Below are positions 10,666 to 22,205 of a stretch of 64,000 nt of DNA, one piece after another; the stretch's first letter is position 1; each line of letters starts with the position of its first letter. This DNA is from Acanthornis magna (Eukaryota > Chordata > Aves > Passeriformes > Acanthizidae), in NCBI GenBank assembly GCA_036785705.1, contig JAWUZG010000363.1, forward strand, positions 124,001 through 188,000, read 5' to 3'. Position numbers and translations under genes: made by a program. The notes below the pieces were generated by a model. That model saw only the letters and a program-made list of their open reading frames with translations. It searched no databases and was not told the origin of the DNA.

Positions 10666-11022
10666 TAAGAAGACGCTCTTCAGAGCGTGTCTGAGGAGTT
10701 GGCACAAAATCCACAACAGTCTTTTAGCACTCCAGTGGTGTCTTCAGCCTCCTGTGGTTTGGGCCCAATACTTGTACAAGTTTCCAGCTTTCCCCACAAT
10801 GTGCTCCATGGTTCCTGCATCCACTCAAGTTGCTTCACTGGCAGACTCACAGCCTGAGGTTCCTTCTTACAGAATATCTCTACTAATGCACTACGACGTG
10901 GTCACAGCAGCAGAAATAGCAAAGATTTTCTTCTACGGGTATTCTCCAGCGATACCACAAACACAAAGGCCTGAAAAGCTTTTTCTAACGGACCTGTAAA
11001 TAGAGGATTACAATGCAAACAC

Positions 11023-11078
11023 TGTGCAACAACAAGTGTATGGCACCAGTCACATCACAGACACAGAAAAACACCATG
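11023..11078 (-). repeat. Right arm of the 2-kb inverted repeat
   Basis: This is the reverse complement of the left arm (9078-9133), with one mismatch in the outer 46 bp. Flanks on the two sides do not match and no clear target-site duplication is seen (GAACTTA on the left, GCTAAGC on the right). Confidence 0.85.
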
Positions 11079-11269
11079 CTAAGCCTGGGGCAGGCATAGC
11101 ATCATGCAGGCTCATCTCCAAAGGATGTTTCTCACTGCTACGAAGGTCTGGCAGCACCGGGACACGGGGACAATGTGCAGAGAGAGAGGGAGCGAGAGAG
11201 AGAGAGAAACACTTTGCCCCAGCTTTAGTCTTACAAAACTCGTGCAGTTGCAGCTCCCGGAGAAGGTAG

Positions 11270-12300
11270 CGTGCGTGGAGAATGTGTTCTCCACATAGCC
11301 TCTTCTGTTTGCATCTTTGCCGGACCGCAGAGAGCCGCCCGCTTCTTTCTCACGCTTTCTCTCGCCAGCCTATGTGCTGCCACCCTGGCAGTGCTCGGGC
11401 TCCTGCTTCCCTCCATCGGGAAGCGCCCCCCTGGGCTTTCAAGCGCCTCCAGGAGTGACTTGCCAATGATTCTGCCCTCTTGGCGGGGGCGGGGCTTTGC
11501 TGCGCAACCTGCTCCTTCCCACCCCCCCAGCTTTCCCTCCCCCCGTGCCCCGCCCAACTCCGGCTGTGCTCCCGGGGTGGCTGTGACTGCAGGAAAGGGG
11601 CACCCACCCCCTCCAAATGGCACATTTCTGCCTCACCTCTAGACACAAGTCGGAGCGGCAGACTGCCTGCCACTGCCCTTTTGGCCTCCAAGCTGCCCAA
11701 GCTGGCCTTTGCAGGGAGCTGAGGGGGTGGCAGGGCCCTGGCTGTTTGCTGGAGAGGGCTGCCTGCCTTCGCTCGCTCGCACAGGGACTCAGTCTCCTGC
11801 GGCACGGGCAGCTGCAGCACAGTGTGCAGGCCAAGGGCTCATCCCTGCCGCTTTCCCACCCCAGGCGGCCCCCACTCCCCACCCCCCCGGCCTGGAGCAG
11901 CCATGCTCCACGCCAGGACACTGCTGTCACCTGCACAGCCAAGGCCTCACAGCAGTGGGCCTTGTGTACCACCAGGCCTGCGGCAGGGCCAGCCTCGGGC
12001 CTCGTGGGCACACGAGGAAGGGGCCACAACACTGTGTGCGCCCTGCCCCTGCCGCTTCTCCCCCAGCCTCTGGCCAGGCAGGAGCTCCCAGCCAGCCAGC
12101 CAGCCAGCTGCTCCCACAGCCAAGGGCCAACTGGCACCCTGGATCTTGCCCAAGCCAGGGGCCATTGTGACACGGCGGTGTTGTCACCGTGTCACAGGCA
12201 GGCACCCTGGAGATGCTGGCTGTGTTGACGCCGTGGAATGTTATTGGAAGCCAGGCTCCCCTGTGGCACCACGGCGCCTCAGGGAAGTGTGGAGACGGCA
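11270..12300. promoter_or_regulatory. GC-rich, CpG-containing island with CCAAT and GC boxes
   Basis: GC content rises sharply against AT-rich surroundings and CpGs are frequent, especially at 11270-11500. A CCAAT box (11463-11467) and a double GC box GGCGGGGGCGGGGC (11482-11495) stand close together, as in TATA-less vertebrate promoters or some LTRs. A GAGAG run (11183-11208) lies just before. Long open frames on both strands (up to about 240 codons) follow from the high GC and show no domain. No splice donor with a convincing first exon could be chosen. It may instead belong to the repeat block. Confidence 0.4.
12166..12196. other. Perfect 10-bp hairpin in the GC-rich island
   Basis: TGTGACACGG (12166-12175), an 11-nt loop, then CCGTGTCACA (12187-12196). 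Confidence 0.75.
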
Positions 12301-12845
12301 GAAAACAAGAGAGGAAAAGAAAGAGAGAAAGAAAGAGAGAAAGAAAGAGAGGAAGGAAGGAAGGAAGGAAGGAAGGAAGGAAGGAAGGAAGGAAGGAAGG
12401 AAGGAAGGAAGGAAGGAAGGAAGGAAGGAAGGAAGGAAGGAAGGAAGGAAGGAAGGAAGGAAGGAAGGAAGGAAGGAAGGAAAAGAAAGAATGAAAGAGA
12501 GAGAGAAAGAAAGAAAGGGAGAAGGATAGAGAGAAAGAGAGAAAGAGAGGAATTAAGAAAGAAAGAGGGGAAGAGAGAAAGAAAGAGAGAGAGAGAAAGA
12601 GAGAAAGAGGGAAAGAAAAAAGGAGAGAAAGATAGAAAGAGAGATTAAGAGAGTGATAAAGATTGAAAGAGAGAAAGAGAGAATGAGGGAAAGAAAGAAA
12701 GAAAGGGAAAGATAGAGAGAAAGAGAGAGATAAAGAAAGCAAGAAAGAGGAAAAGAATGAAAGAAAAAAGAGAGAGAGAGACAAAGAGAGAGAGAGAGAA
12801 AGAAAGAAAGTGAGAAAGAAAAAGAGAAAGAGAGAAAGAAAGGAA
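12301..12845. repeat. Polypurine tract with (GGAA)33 core
   Basis: About 540 bp are nearly all A and G on the plus strand. The core 12351-12482 is 33 uninterrupted GGAA units, flanked by GAAA/GAGA variants. The long Lys/Glu/Arg-only frames on the plus strand and Ser/Phe/Leu-only frames on the minus strand are translation artefacts of this tract. Confidence 0.97.
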
Positions 12846-13438
12846 GGTGCTAAGGCTGAACGTGTCAATGGAAGCCTCAAAACACAGAGGACTCCAAGTG
12901 GTCAAAAACATCCAAGACATAGGTTCAGGCCTGGCCTCAAGCCTTCCAGAGAGTCCGCGTACAACCCCGGCGGAGAGAGACAACAGGAGGAAATATTTAG
13001 GAAATACTGCGTGGCAGGCCATAGCAAGTGAAGTCTCGGGCAAGAAAAATGGCGAGATGAGAAAGCAGCTTACCTTGCCAAGGTATCGAACAGCTTGGAA
13101 GTTCCACTTTGCCGAAACTCTGCACATTCGTCATCTTCTCCACACGCACCTGCCCACCTCTTCCTGCCTGGAGACTGAAGCTGTGCTCCATGGAAAAACA
13201 GGCACTTTACCAACCAAGTCCAGAGCACAGTTCCAAGTCCCGATGACCCTCACTGAAGGTGAGGTTACGGCCAGAGGACCCGCAATTCACTGCTCCAGAG
13301 TGAAGAACACCTGTGCTTCTGAAACAGCTAGAAGACAAAAGCGGATGCAAATCAAGATGGGGCCATTTCAATGGTTCCCTTATCCGTGCCTGTTATCTGC
13401 ACAGCTGCTAACCCCGACTCAGATTTGGCCTCCAATGA

Positions 13439-13464
13439 GTCAATGTCAATATGTCAATGTCAAT
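13439..13464. repeat. GTCAAT short tandem repeat
   Basis: GTCAATGTCAAT occurs twice, separated by AT. Confidence 0.85.
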
Positions 13465-14169
13465 ACTTCAGGCATGCTGCCAATTATTATTCAAACACCA
13501 TCCCTGAAATGGATTTTCTTCCTGCAAAAGAACAATAGAGTGTTTCCTAAAATGAGACAAAGTGCTCAGTGCCGTTGTGGTTGGGGAGAAGCGAGAAAAT
13601 GTTAAATTATCTTATTTTGTGCATGAAAGAAAGAAACATTTCTCATAAGAGGGTACTTTACAAGGTGGAGCAAATTGTGTCATCTTCAAACACTGACTTT
13701 TGCAGAGGCCTCAGATATGAGAGGTGGATACTTTTGTCCCTTGAAGTGTGATTTATAAGAAATGTTGTGTTTGGCAGGCTGTTATAACATGTCATGGTGC
13801 TATTAAATGCAAGTCAGAAGTTCTTTATAATTCATTAGCATTCCTTCTTGATTGGAAACTACGCAGCCACCTACCCCTGCTGTTATTCAGAAGTAGGAGA
13901 CAAGGTAGTCATTCAGAAAGTACCAGACTGACAAGCAGTTGGCAGGGATGAATACCAGTGTCTCAAAAAACAAGTACAAAACAAGAGTAATGAAACTACA
14001 CATGATTTACTGGTCAAACTAGTGATGTAAAGTGCTGGGACTTATGCAAACCTTGTTTCTGCATCAGATAACCAGTGACTCATGTCAATATCAGGCAAAT
14101 TCCTTGGTTCTGGGACACTGAGTTTGACAGCAATCAAGCACAAGCAAAATTGTTGCCACACTAGTTGTT

Positions 14170-14209
14170 ACAACACTCATACAAATGACACAACACTCAC
14201 ACAAATGAC
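14170..14209. repeat. 20-bp tandem duplication
   Basis: ACAACACTCAYACAAATGAC is present twice with one difference. Confidence 0.85.
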
Positions 14210-15160
14210 ATAAATACAAGAACCACCAGAGAAAACTCTTTAGCATCAAAAGGAAATCTCTATCTAGTGTAACATATAATTTGCACATTCTACAATTCTC
14301 ATCAGTGTATGCAATGTTAACTTCCAAGGATTCACCTGCATTTCTCAGCCTTAATTCTACCAAAAAATACAAGCAGTCTGACTTCTATGCATCCAGCTTG
14401 TGCCAAACATCCATTTCTAATACCAAGAAACAAAGATTCAAAAAGAGTTCTTTGATACAAACATCTGCATAAAGTTGATCAAAATTTAATCACTTATTTT
14501 TTCCCTTTCTCAGTTCATGCTGTAGACAGGCTGGATGGAAGCATTCCCCCTTTTGATTTCTTTACTTTGAAAATTGTATATCTCAACACTGAAATGGGGA
14601 TTTTCTACAGTGTGTTACAATACTGATGTCTGTTTAGGACTGTACATCTTTTATCGACAACAAACTGCCAAAGTCTATGACTGTGATCACTGACATTTCA
14701 CATACTCAGGTCCAAAGACAGGCGGTGGCAGTCAGATTAGACCATTTGCTATGCTGTGTTCCTTAGAAATATAAAAACATATGTAGCCCCGAAAGCATAG
14801 CTAATTTAGCTGTAATACAGTTTTAAGTAATTTTAAGCGTTAAAGGGATACAGAACCACCATTTACTTCAGTACACTCAGTTACTAGCCCATATCAGAGA
14901 CCTGTTTTCCCTGAGCTACTCACATACTTACAATGTGAAGCTTTTAAAAGGTGGATTTGTTGATACAAATCCAGTCATAACAGTGAGAAAAATGAAGTAT
15001 TGCAAAACTGTTTTCTAATATATATATATATTTTACAACATGTGTGGCAGGCCAGTTTTCTGTGCAGAATTTGTACAAACAGCTGAAAAAAGTGTGGAAG
15101 AGGATCATGCTCTGGATTTCTTCCATTTTGAAAACCAGTAACTAAGTTTTCAAAATCCAT

Positions 15161-15208
15161 ACACATCCTTTTATGCTTTAAAATACACATCCTTTTATGC
15201 CTTAAAAT
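15161..15208. repeat. 24-bp tandem duplication
   Basis: Two adjacent copies begin ACACATCCTTTTATGC and differ at one base. Confidence 0.85.
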
Positions 15209-15719
15209 GATTATATACCAAGTCCACAGCAATAGCTTATTTTTTTCTTGAAAAAAAGAGCACAGGAAGAATATAATTTCTAGCTGCAATTTGACCTATG
15301 AATCACATCCATAATATCTACAAAGACTTTATGTGAAAATCATTTCCCCATCACTTGCATAATACTCTTATACTATACTTGTATGCATGTAGCATATGAA
15401 CACATACCTTTAATAGATTAAGTTATTAATTACAATTTCAAAGTTTACAGTTGTTGTTTTTTGATCTCTTTATAGAGGGTTGGTAAAAAAGAGACTGAAA
15501 TGAATCCCGCATGAGGAAAGCAAAAGGGAAATACTGGTGAACTTATATAAAATAGGTGTATAAATACTTATCTGCTCTCCTCCTGCTATTACAGAGAAGA
15601 GCAGATAAGCTATATAGCTAAGACTGCAATTTTCTAGCCTGCAAAAAGCCCAGCATTATCACTATGCACACTCTTTCACCTCGCACCTGTACACTATGTA
15701 CAACTCTTTCAGTTTTCAA

Positions 15720-15857
15720 GGAACAATTTAATGCCCTTCATCTGGAGCTTTAGACTGGACTGTAGCAAGCATTTTTTAACTGAAAGGGGGGTCAAACACT
15801 GGAACAGCCTTTCCTAGAGAGGTAGTGAGGTCCCAAGCCTGTCAGGGTTTAAGAGGC
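15720..15857 (+). mobile_element. CR1 LINE 3' end, part 1 (5' piece of split copy)
   Basis: The sequence from about 15720 follows the 3' untranslated end of avian CR1 retrotransposons as I know it, including GTCAAACACTGGAACAGCCT and the run ending GTTTAAGAGGC. CR1 is the dominant LINE of bird genomes, and most copies are 5'-truncated as here. The element is interrupted at 15857 and resumes at 17249. The 5' limit is approximate. Confidence 0.85.
15853..15857 (+). other. Target-site duplication GAGGC, left copy
   Basis: A five-base repeat directly before the LTR, matched at 17249-17253 directly after it. Confidence 0.85.
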
Positions 15858-17248
15858 TGTCGTGGGTTTGACCCTGGCTAAATGCCAGGCACCTACGACG
15901 TTTGCTCTCTATGCTCTCTCCTGCTGCAGCTATGCAGAGGAGAGGGAAAATTAACACAAAACACTGGACTTATGAGTTGAGATAAGACCACTGATAAGGG
16001 GACACACTAGATTCAGGGCAAAAGCAGGCGGGGAAACTTAAAGTTGCAAAAAAAAGTGATTTATTAGTCTAACAGAGTCGGAGGATAAATCAGAGATAAA
16101 AATAAGCTCTCAAGACACCGTTTCTTCACTGACCCCCCTTCCCTCTTAAGGCACCGCTTCCCAGCTCACCCCCTCCCACCTTTCTAACTAACCAACAACT
16201 CCCAGGCAGGGGCAGGGTGTGGGGTTTTTTCTTTAAGTCAGTCCATCACAATTCTTCTGCTACAGACACTGTTTCTCTATTCGCCCCCTCCTTCCATTCA
16301 ACCAGCAGATCCAGGTTGGGGCAAGATATGTGGCTTTTCTTAGTCAGTCCAACGCCACAATTCTTCTGCTACAAACACTGTTTTTCTGCTCACCCCTCTC
16401 CCTATTAAGGCCGTTTCTCAGCTCACCCCCTCCCTCCTTCCTTCTAACCAACAGCTCCGGGGTGGGGGCAGGGCATGGGGGTTTTCCTTTGGTCAGGGTC
16501 AGTCCATCAGGGGAAAAGAATCCTCTACTTAGCCATGGGGGTCCCTCCCACGAGAGACAGTCCTCTGCGAACTTCTTTGGCGTGGGTCCAATCTCACGAG
16601 CAGCCCCGCCCGATTGCTGCTGTCCGAGATTCTCTCCAGGCTGCAGACTTCCAAGCCGAGGCCAGGCTGTTTCCATCCCGGGAGCAAGGCCTTTCTCTCT
16701 CCTGCAAGGCTTTTGCAACTCTCAGTCTCTGGGACTCCCACTGGATCACAGCTTCCTGCAGGCTTCCACCTGCTCCTCTGGCGTGGGCACCTCCCCACAG
16801 GCTGTGGGGGGTTCTCTGCATCCCCCTGGACCCCATGGGCTGCAGGGGGACCACCTGCTCCCCCATGGTCTTCACCACGGCTGGCAGAGGGTTTTCAGCT
16901 CCGGCGCCTGGAGCATCTCCTCCCCCACCTTCTCCACTGACCTTGGTGCCTCCATGTTGTTCTCCCTCACATATTTTTACCTCCTCCTCCTCCTTCCCTG
17001 GCTACAAAGAAGTGCGTGCTTACCTTGTTTTGATTTCTTCTTAAATATGTTTTCACAGAGGCGTAACTAACATCTCTAATTGGCCCAGGTTTGGCCAGCA
17101 GCATGTCCATCATCTTCAGAGCCATCAGAGATTGGCTCTGCTGGACATGGTGGAGAAATGTCCAGAATCTTTACTCAGGACATGCAGGAGCCATCTTTGT
17201 ACCCCACCCTATCCACTGGCAAAAACTGGGCCAGGCAAAACTACCACA
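15858..17248 (-). mobile_element. Solo LTR (1391 bp) inserted in CR1
   Basis: The block starts TGTCGTGG and ends CCACA, flanked by GAGGC on both sides. The TG...CA ends and 5-bp duplication are diagnostic of retroviral integration, and there is no internal retroviral sequence, so it is a solo LTR left after recombination. The orientation is minus: its low-coordinate end reads in reverse as TCAAACCCACGACA, the 3' end of this avian LTR type. A polyadenylation signal AATAAA lies on the minus strand at 16061-16066, and a TATA-like ATATTTAA lies near its upstream end (17041-17048). The GC-rich middle (16440-16960) yields open frames up to 246 codons, which are not genes. Confidence 0.88.
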
Positions 17249-17253
17249 GAGGC
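17249..17253 (+). other. Target-site duplication GAGGC, right copy
   Basis: Matches 15853-15857. Confidence 0.85.
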
Positions 17254-17343
17254 ATTTTGACAAGGCCCTTACGTACAAGCTTTGACTTGGTTGGTCCTTG
17301 GTCAGGTGGGTGGACTAGGTGATTATTGCACTTCAACTGAAAT
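17249..17343 (+). mobile_element. CR1 LINE 3' end, part 2
   Basis: The CR1 sequence resumes with the duplicated GAGGC, then CATTTTGACAAGGCCCTTA and TGGACTAGGTGATTATTGCA, the conserved CR1 terminal region. It runs straight into the pentanucleotide tail. Confidence 0.88.
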
Positions 17344-17446
17344 ATTCTATTCTATTCTATTCTATTCTATTCTATTCTATTCTATTCTATTCTATTCTAT
17401 TCTATTCTATTCTATTCTATTCTATTCCTATCCCATCCCATCCCAT
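17344..17446 (+). repeat. (ATTCT)16 tail of CR1 passing into (ATCCC)n
   Basis: Sixteen uninterrupted ATTCT units (17344-17423) follow the CR1 end, then an ATCCC variant (about 17429-17446). CR1 elements end in short tandem units instead of poly(A), and this tail has expanded. Confidence 0.95.
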
Positions 17447-20400
17447 CTCTCCTCTAACAAGTAATAAGGAAGCAGGGTATCTAGCTTAGATTCTAGCTCT
17501 TTTTAAAATTGTGTTAAAATTGTAGGGGGTCACAGCTGAGGAAATTCTGCCAATATCACACCAAAAACTTCCTGCTTCACAGTATGAAGCCTGGTACAGT
17601 GGAAATCCTATTAAGACAAATATTTACAGATAAAAATGATGTTGAATGAAAGTTTCAGTGTTCTCTTTTTCATCAGCAGTTACGCAAATCACTTTCTGCT
17701 CTACCACAAATATTGATTTATATTAATCACAAAACCTTCATGACTTGCAGGCATGAAAGAAAATCAATACAGTAATGGTTGGTTTTCTGCTAGCCAGCAC
17801 ATTTGTGTGACAGAAGAGGGCACACAATGAAGCCCTGTGGTAAGTCTGTAGGTAAACGGATGAGAAATGTGAGAGCAAAAATGCTGGTAGTGAATGGGAA
17901 GTAAATCCTTTAACAGCCCTAACACAAATATGCTTTGAATGCTGATTTTACTCCATCTCAGAAGCCTATATTTAGAATTCAGCATGGGAGAACAGCTCTA
18001 GGAACCACATTTCCACAAGGCATTTGGTACATCTCAGACTTATTATTCAGATGCTACTGACAGATCTCCTCTCCTACTCTTCATACGTAAAAATTGCCAC
18101 AATGAAGCTTAATTATTCAATAGTAACAGTGCATTTCATTCATACACACTTCTCTGTAAAACAGACACTGCTGTGTAACTCCATGACCAATGTAACAATG
18201 TGCTCTTTAAAATAACACCTCCATGATCTCAAACATACCTGTGTCAGAAAAGTCAGCATACAGATGAATTACTACTTCTGTGTCACTGGAACTGATATAA
18301 CAGGATCTGTAGCATGAAAACCAAAGCACAGATGCCAGCTGAATCACACAGCTGATAGAACGAGACTAAAAGAGAGTAAAATACATCCATCTGTCCTGAC
18401 TGAGGTACTGACTTCTTTAGACTACTCTGTCTCCTGAAATGCACAAGGCCAGTGCAGTCAACAGAGATATTCTTGTTTATGTTTGCAATGAATTTTCACA
18501 TAGACCTTTTTCTACTGAATTGTGGTTTACCGCTCACAAGCTGAATCTAGTTCTGCTTAAAAAAAATAGTGCTATTAGTCTATGCAATTCTGTAATGGAG
18601 TAGGAAATAAAGATTATAAAAAGTCACTGAATGCACTCTCTTAAAGTGTCCCAAAATTCCTTTTGCAGATAAGAAATTCTGGGAAAGTCAGTTTTCTTTT
18701 TGTAGTGCACCAGGGAGGCAAAACTGCATGCCACAATCTTAATTACAGTTTTACATGCTCGGAAATGAGCTATGCTGTCAGTAGTTTGTAGCTACAGTAA
18801 ATGAAAGCAGAATCTACTTTTTAGTGACAGAAGACAACATAAGAAAAGTATGAGTATGCATTAGTAGCACTTAAAGAGATTATGATACGGCTGAAGATTT
18901 TTATAACATTAACTTCCAATATTAATGAATGCACATGAATTTCAGACATAACAATTTCTATTTAATTTACAAGGCTGCCAGTTTGTCTTTAAAGACAATT
19001 CAAAAGGGAAACAAAAATGACAATCACAAAAAAAATACCTATTTAAATCTTTAAATCTAATCTGTGGAACCTGCTTCACAAATGAACTCTTTGCAGTAAT
19101 GCATTCCTGTCTTGATAAAATGTTGAGATTTGCAAGGAAATGAACAGATACTATTTTCTAATTCTCTCTAGAAACCCAGAAAAGAACGGTTAGGTTCTAT
19201 TGACCCTGTCTAAATGAAGCTGGAGGAACTGTCCAGAGCATATGAATATAATATAAATAGAAAAATATAATAAAAACTGTAAATTTGGAGGTGGTAGTCT
19301 TGACCAGGTTGGTTGATGTTCTTTCTACTGAGGTCTGCTTTTCTCCTGTGAAGTTACTGACTGTAATGCAGGTGAATAACAACCAACAAGAAACTGGTAA
19401 CAAAAGTGTAATGGATTATTGCATCAATGATTTCTGTGATTTCACTTAAGGTGATAATTTGCTACTAAATTCTGCTATTTAGAGGTTGAATTATCTCAAA
19501 ATTGTATTGTAATTTAAACAATTGGTAAAAGTCCTAAAGTAGGAATGCTAATATGGGCTTTAGAGGGGAAGAAAAAAGCAACAAGAAGGAAGATTTAACA
19601 AAATATTTGGAAATTTTAAAAATAATTTTACTCTGTAAGTGCAAAGAAGGTGAGTATGCATTTTATGGAATTCAGTAAGCGAAAAAATTTATCTGCAACC
19701 ATTATTTCTCCTTCTTTGTATACAGAACCCCTATATAATGTGAGAAATCACTGAAAAATATTTCACTAAAAACAAGACTAGTGTAATATCATGCAGCCTA
19801 AGGAAAAATTGTGGAGTTTTTATACATCAAAATGCTTTACAGAATGAAATGTTCTGGATTTTTTTTATTTTTTTTTTTTTAATTTTGAAAATATAAGTGT
19901 TTTCCTGGTACTTTCAATACAAACAAAAGTACTTTGGAACACAAGCCTCAAAACATTTAATGCAAGCACTGGAATATATTTCCCTGAGTCCTTATGTAAT
20001 GTTACTTTTCAAAAAAGACAACTTCAGTGCAAAACCTGCAATCCTCAAGCCCTGGAGAACTGTGGGAGCTGTAGTTCCAGCGACTGTCACTTCACCTTCT
20101 CCGTCACCTGCAAACTCTGTGGTCAGACTCAGCCTTTTGCCAAATTCAGAATATCTCTGCACACAGAGATCTGGGGGTCAGGCAGTACAGGAGGAGTGAA
20201 GAATGAGGGAAGAACGCACCCACACACAGCTCCCACGAGGCACCAGAGCAGCACACACCTGCCACACACACCTCAAAGTCACCTGAAATGAGACTCCGCA
20301 ACTCAGCAAACTGTTTTCATTTTGTTTGATTCAAACTAAAGGTTTACTTTAGATTTCCATGGCAGAATATTTGCATCTGAAGGCACTGAGAGGGAGCTGA

Positions 20401-21970
20401 GGTTATTGGGTTTTATGACCAGAAGAGACATGAAACCAGAGACATGAATGAGGCTCTCCAGCAACTCACAGAATTAATCAGTCACGTGTTTCCTATCCTG
20501 CAAGAACTTCAGCTCCACACAGTAGCAATATTCCCTCCCGGCTAAATTCTATGCCTATGTAATTATATCCAGTTCTGCTGCAGTTAATAAAGCGGCAGAA
20601 ATTTACAGCAAGGGTTAGCGCACCAATCTCAGCCACCTTCAGCCTTGGTATTAAGCACAGAATATCTCCATTTATCTCATTTGTTCCTTTCATAAACATC
20701 TTTAGAAGAGTTCTACCTATTGCATAAGAATTTATTTCCTCAAATTACTACATCACGCATCAGAGTAATTTCAACACTTATTTCCTTTCAACAATTCAGA
20801 TAATTATGTTTAAGGACTTAGAACAAGCTTACATAAAGTCACTTTACTTTATTTATTATGTGACGGTTGCTGTATTACTCATGAGTAACCAGAGCCTGTC
20901 ACATTGCAAAATTTCATGAATAATATGTCATATATTATGCATGCATGTATAGTTCAGCATTGTCAAATATAACCAAACAATTAATAAAACAAACGAAGAA
21001 TGCATAATTGAAGTGCTAAATCTGAGAACTCAGAATTGAAATTACTAACAGAGGATTACCCATCTGCCAGGAAAATATCCATTGTAAGCAATCCGAGTGC
21101 AGTCAACCAGTCTACAGTTTTTTTTAAAAATTAAGTATTGCTATTAGAAACTGATTATACTTTTTAACAGCAATAAATCCCCATGAAATTAGTTATTGTT
21201 TACCACAGCTGTAGCATTAACCTTTTGAAGCAAATTTAGCAAATTGCTAGCTAATGCTAATGACCAATTTTGAAAGGGATTACTCCTTAATTATATCATA
21301 TACAGTAGTAGTCATAAGATAGGATCATTTTGACGCCAGCTGCATCTTAACAGGAACAGTCTGAATTGGAACGAAGAACATTAACCCAAAATCAGTAGCT
21401 CATATAATTAGAAGGAGCATGAGAACTACTCAGATGTGGTTTTTTTTGTATGAGCAGGAAAAAAGAAACACCTTTGGTTTACATTAGAATGATCATGCTC
21501 TTTTAAAAGAACAGCTAAAGCGTGAACAACTGCTCCCAAGGACCTATCTATTGTCAGACTTATGCAGTGTGCTTGCTCAATTGTTTGCTTCGTGTGACCT
21601 AACCACCAGGACACAAGGGAACATGGGACAGCCTTATTTTCAAGGCAGACATTTATTATTTAGGAGACCCTGAGTTACAAAGCTTTTAGAAAGGGCCACT
21701 AGCTTCTTTTCTTACAAAACCACCACCAACATAGCAAATAATCTCTTCAAAACCTGTTTATTCTATATAATATGTTACGAGCCACTGCAGCTATTAGTAT
21801 TAAATGCAAATTTCAGAATCTGATCAATATATGCAAGATCGTTTAATTAAATTGGTGTTAGTTTTATCTGTGGTTGAAATGGAATAAAATGGAAAATGAT
21901 TGTCACAATTCCATTGCCTCTTATTCCAAAGGAGCTGCTGGATGTGCTTTTGACCCCAACTCAGGCAGAG
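17447..21970. other. AT-rich DNA without recognised genes
   Basis: No exon, RNA gene or mobile element could be supported. Open frames are under about 100 codons. T/A runs occur at 19861-19880. A perfect 14-bp palindrome lies at 20875-20888. Several TAAT-rich stretches (about 20800-21300) could be conserved non-coding DNA, but that needs alignment. Confidence 0.5.
20875..20888. promoter_or_regulatory. Perfect palindrome TTACTCATGAGTAA
   Basis: A 14-bp exact palindrome containing two half sites resembling bZIP binding motifs. Function is inferred from pattern only. Confidence 0.25.
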
Positions 21971-22048
21971 TTTCAGGGGGTTTCAGGGGGTTTCAGGGGG
22001 TGAAATTGTAGCAAAGAATTCAGGGGGTGAAATTGTAGCAAAGAATTC
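21971..22048 (+). repeat. Two overlapping tandem repeats with four G5 runs
   Basis: TTTCAGGGGG occurs three times (21971-22000). It is followed by a 27-bp unit beginning TGAAATTGTAGCAAAGAATT (22001-22027) and a second, partial copy (22028-22048). Confidence 0.95.
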
Positions 22049-22205
22049 TTCTTACAAGAAGCAGGGATTTTCTAGCACCTCCAAGAACCAAGGAGCTCCT
22101 GCCACAACAGAAGTGCAAGAGCAATGGTTGTAGGCTGCTGCTGTGCCAACTCCGGCAACTGAAGCCATCTCCTCAACTCCAAATAAATTAAGCACTCTCC
22201 AGCAT

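Larger units (their letters stand above)
12846..15719. other. Single-copy-like DNA with no recognised gene
   Basis: Composition changes from moderate GC (to about 13400) to AT-rich. A 252-codon open frame at 12847-13605 begins in the purine tract edge, has no domain and is judged chance. Minor repeats are listed separately. Confidence 0.5.

Noticed and set aside
11439..12228. Overlapping frames of 153-244 codons in the GC-rich island
   Set aside because: High GC makes stops rare in all frames; no start context, domain or splice structure favours any.
11927..12880. 317-codon minus-strand and 235-codon plus-strand frames
   Set aside because: They read through the (GGAA)n polypurine tract as Ser/Phe/Leu or Lys/Glu/Gly/Arg repeats; artefacts of simple sequence.
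12847..13605. 252-codon plus-strand frame
   Set aside because: Starts at the purine-tract edge, has no recognisable domain and no splice or promoter support.
16330..17070. 246-codon plus-strand frame and several overlapping frames
   Set aside because: Lies wholly in the GC-rich middle of a solo LTR bounded by a target duplication; no domain and competing frames on both strands.
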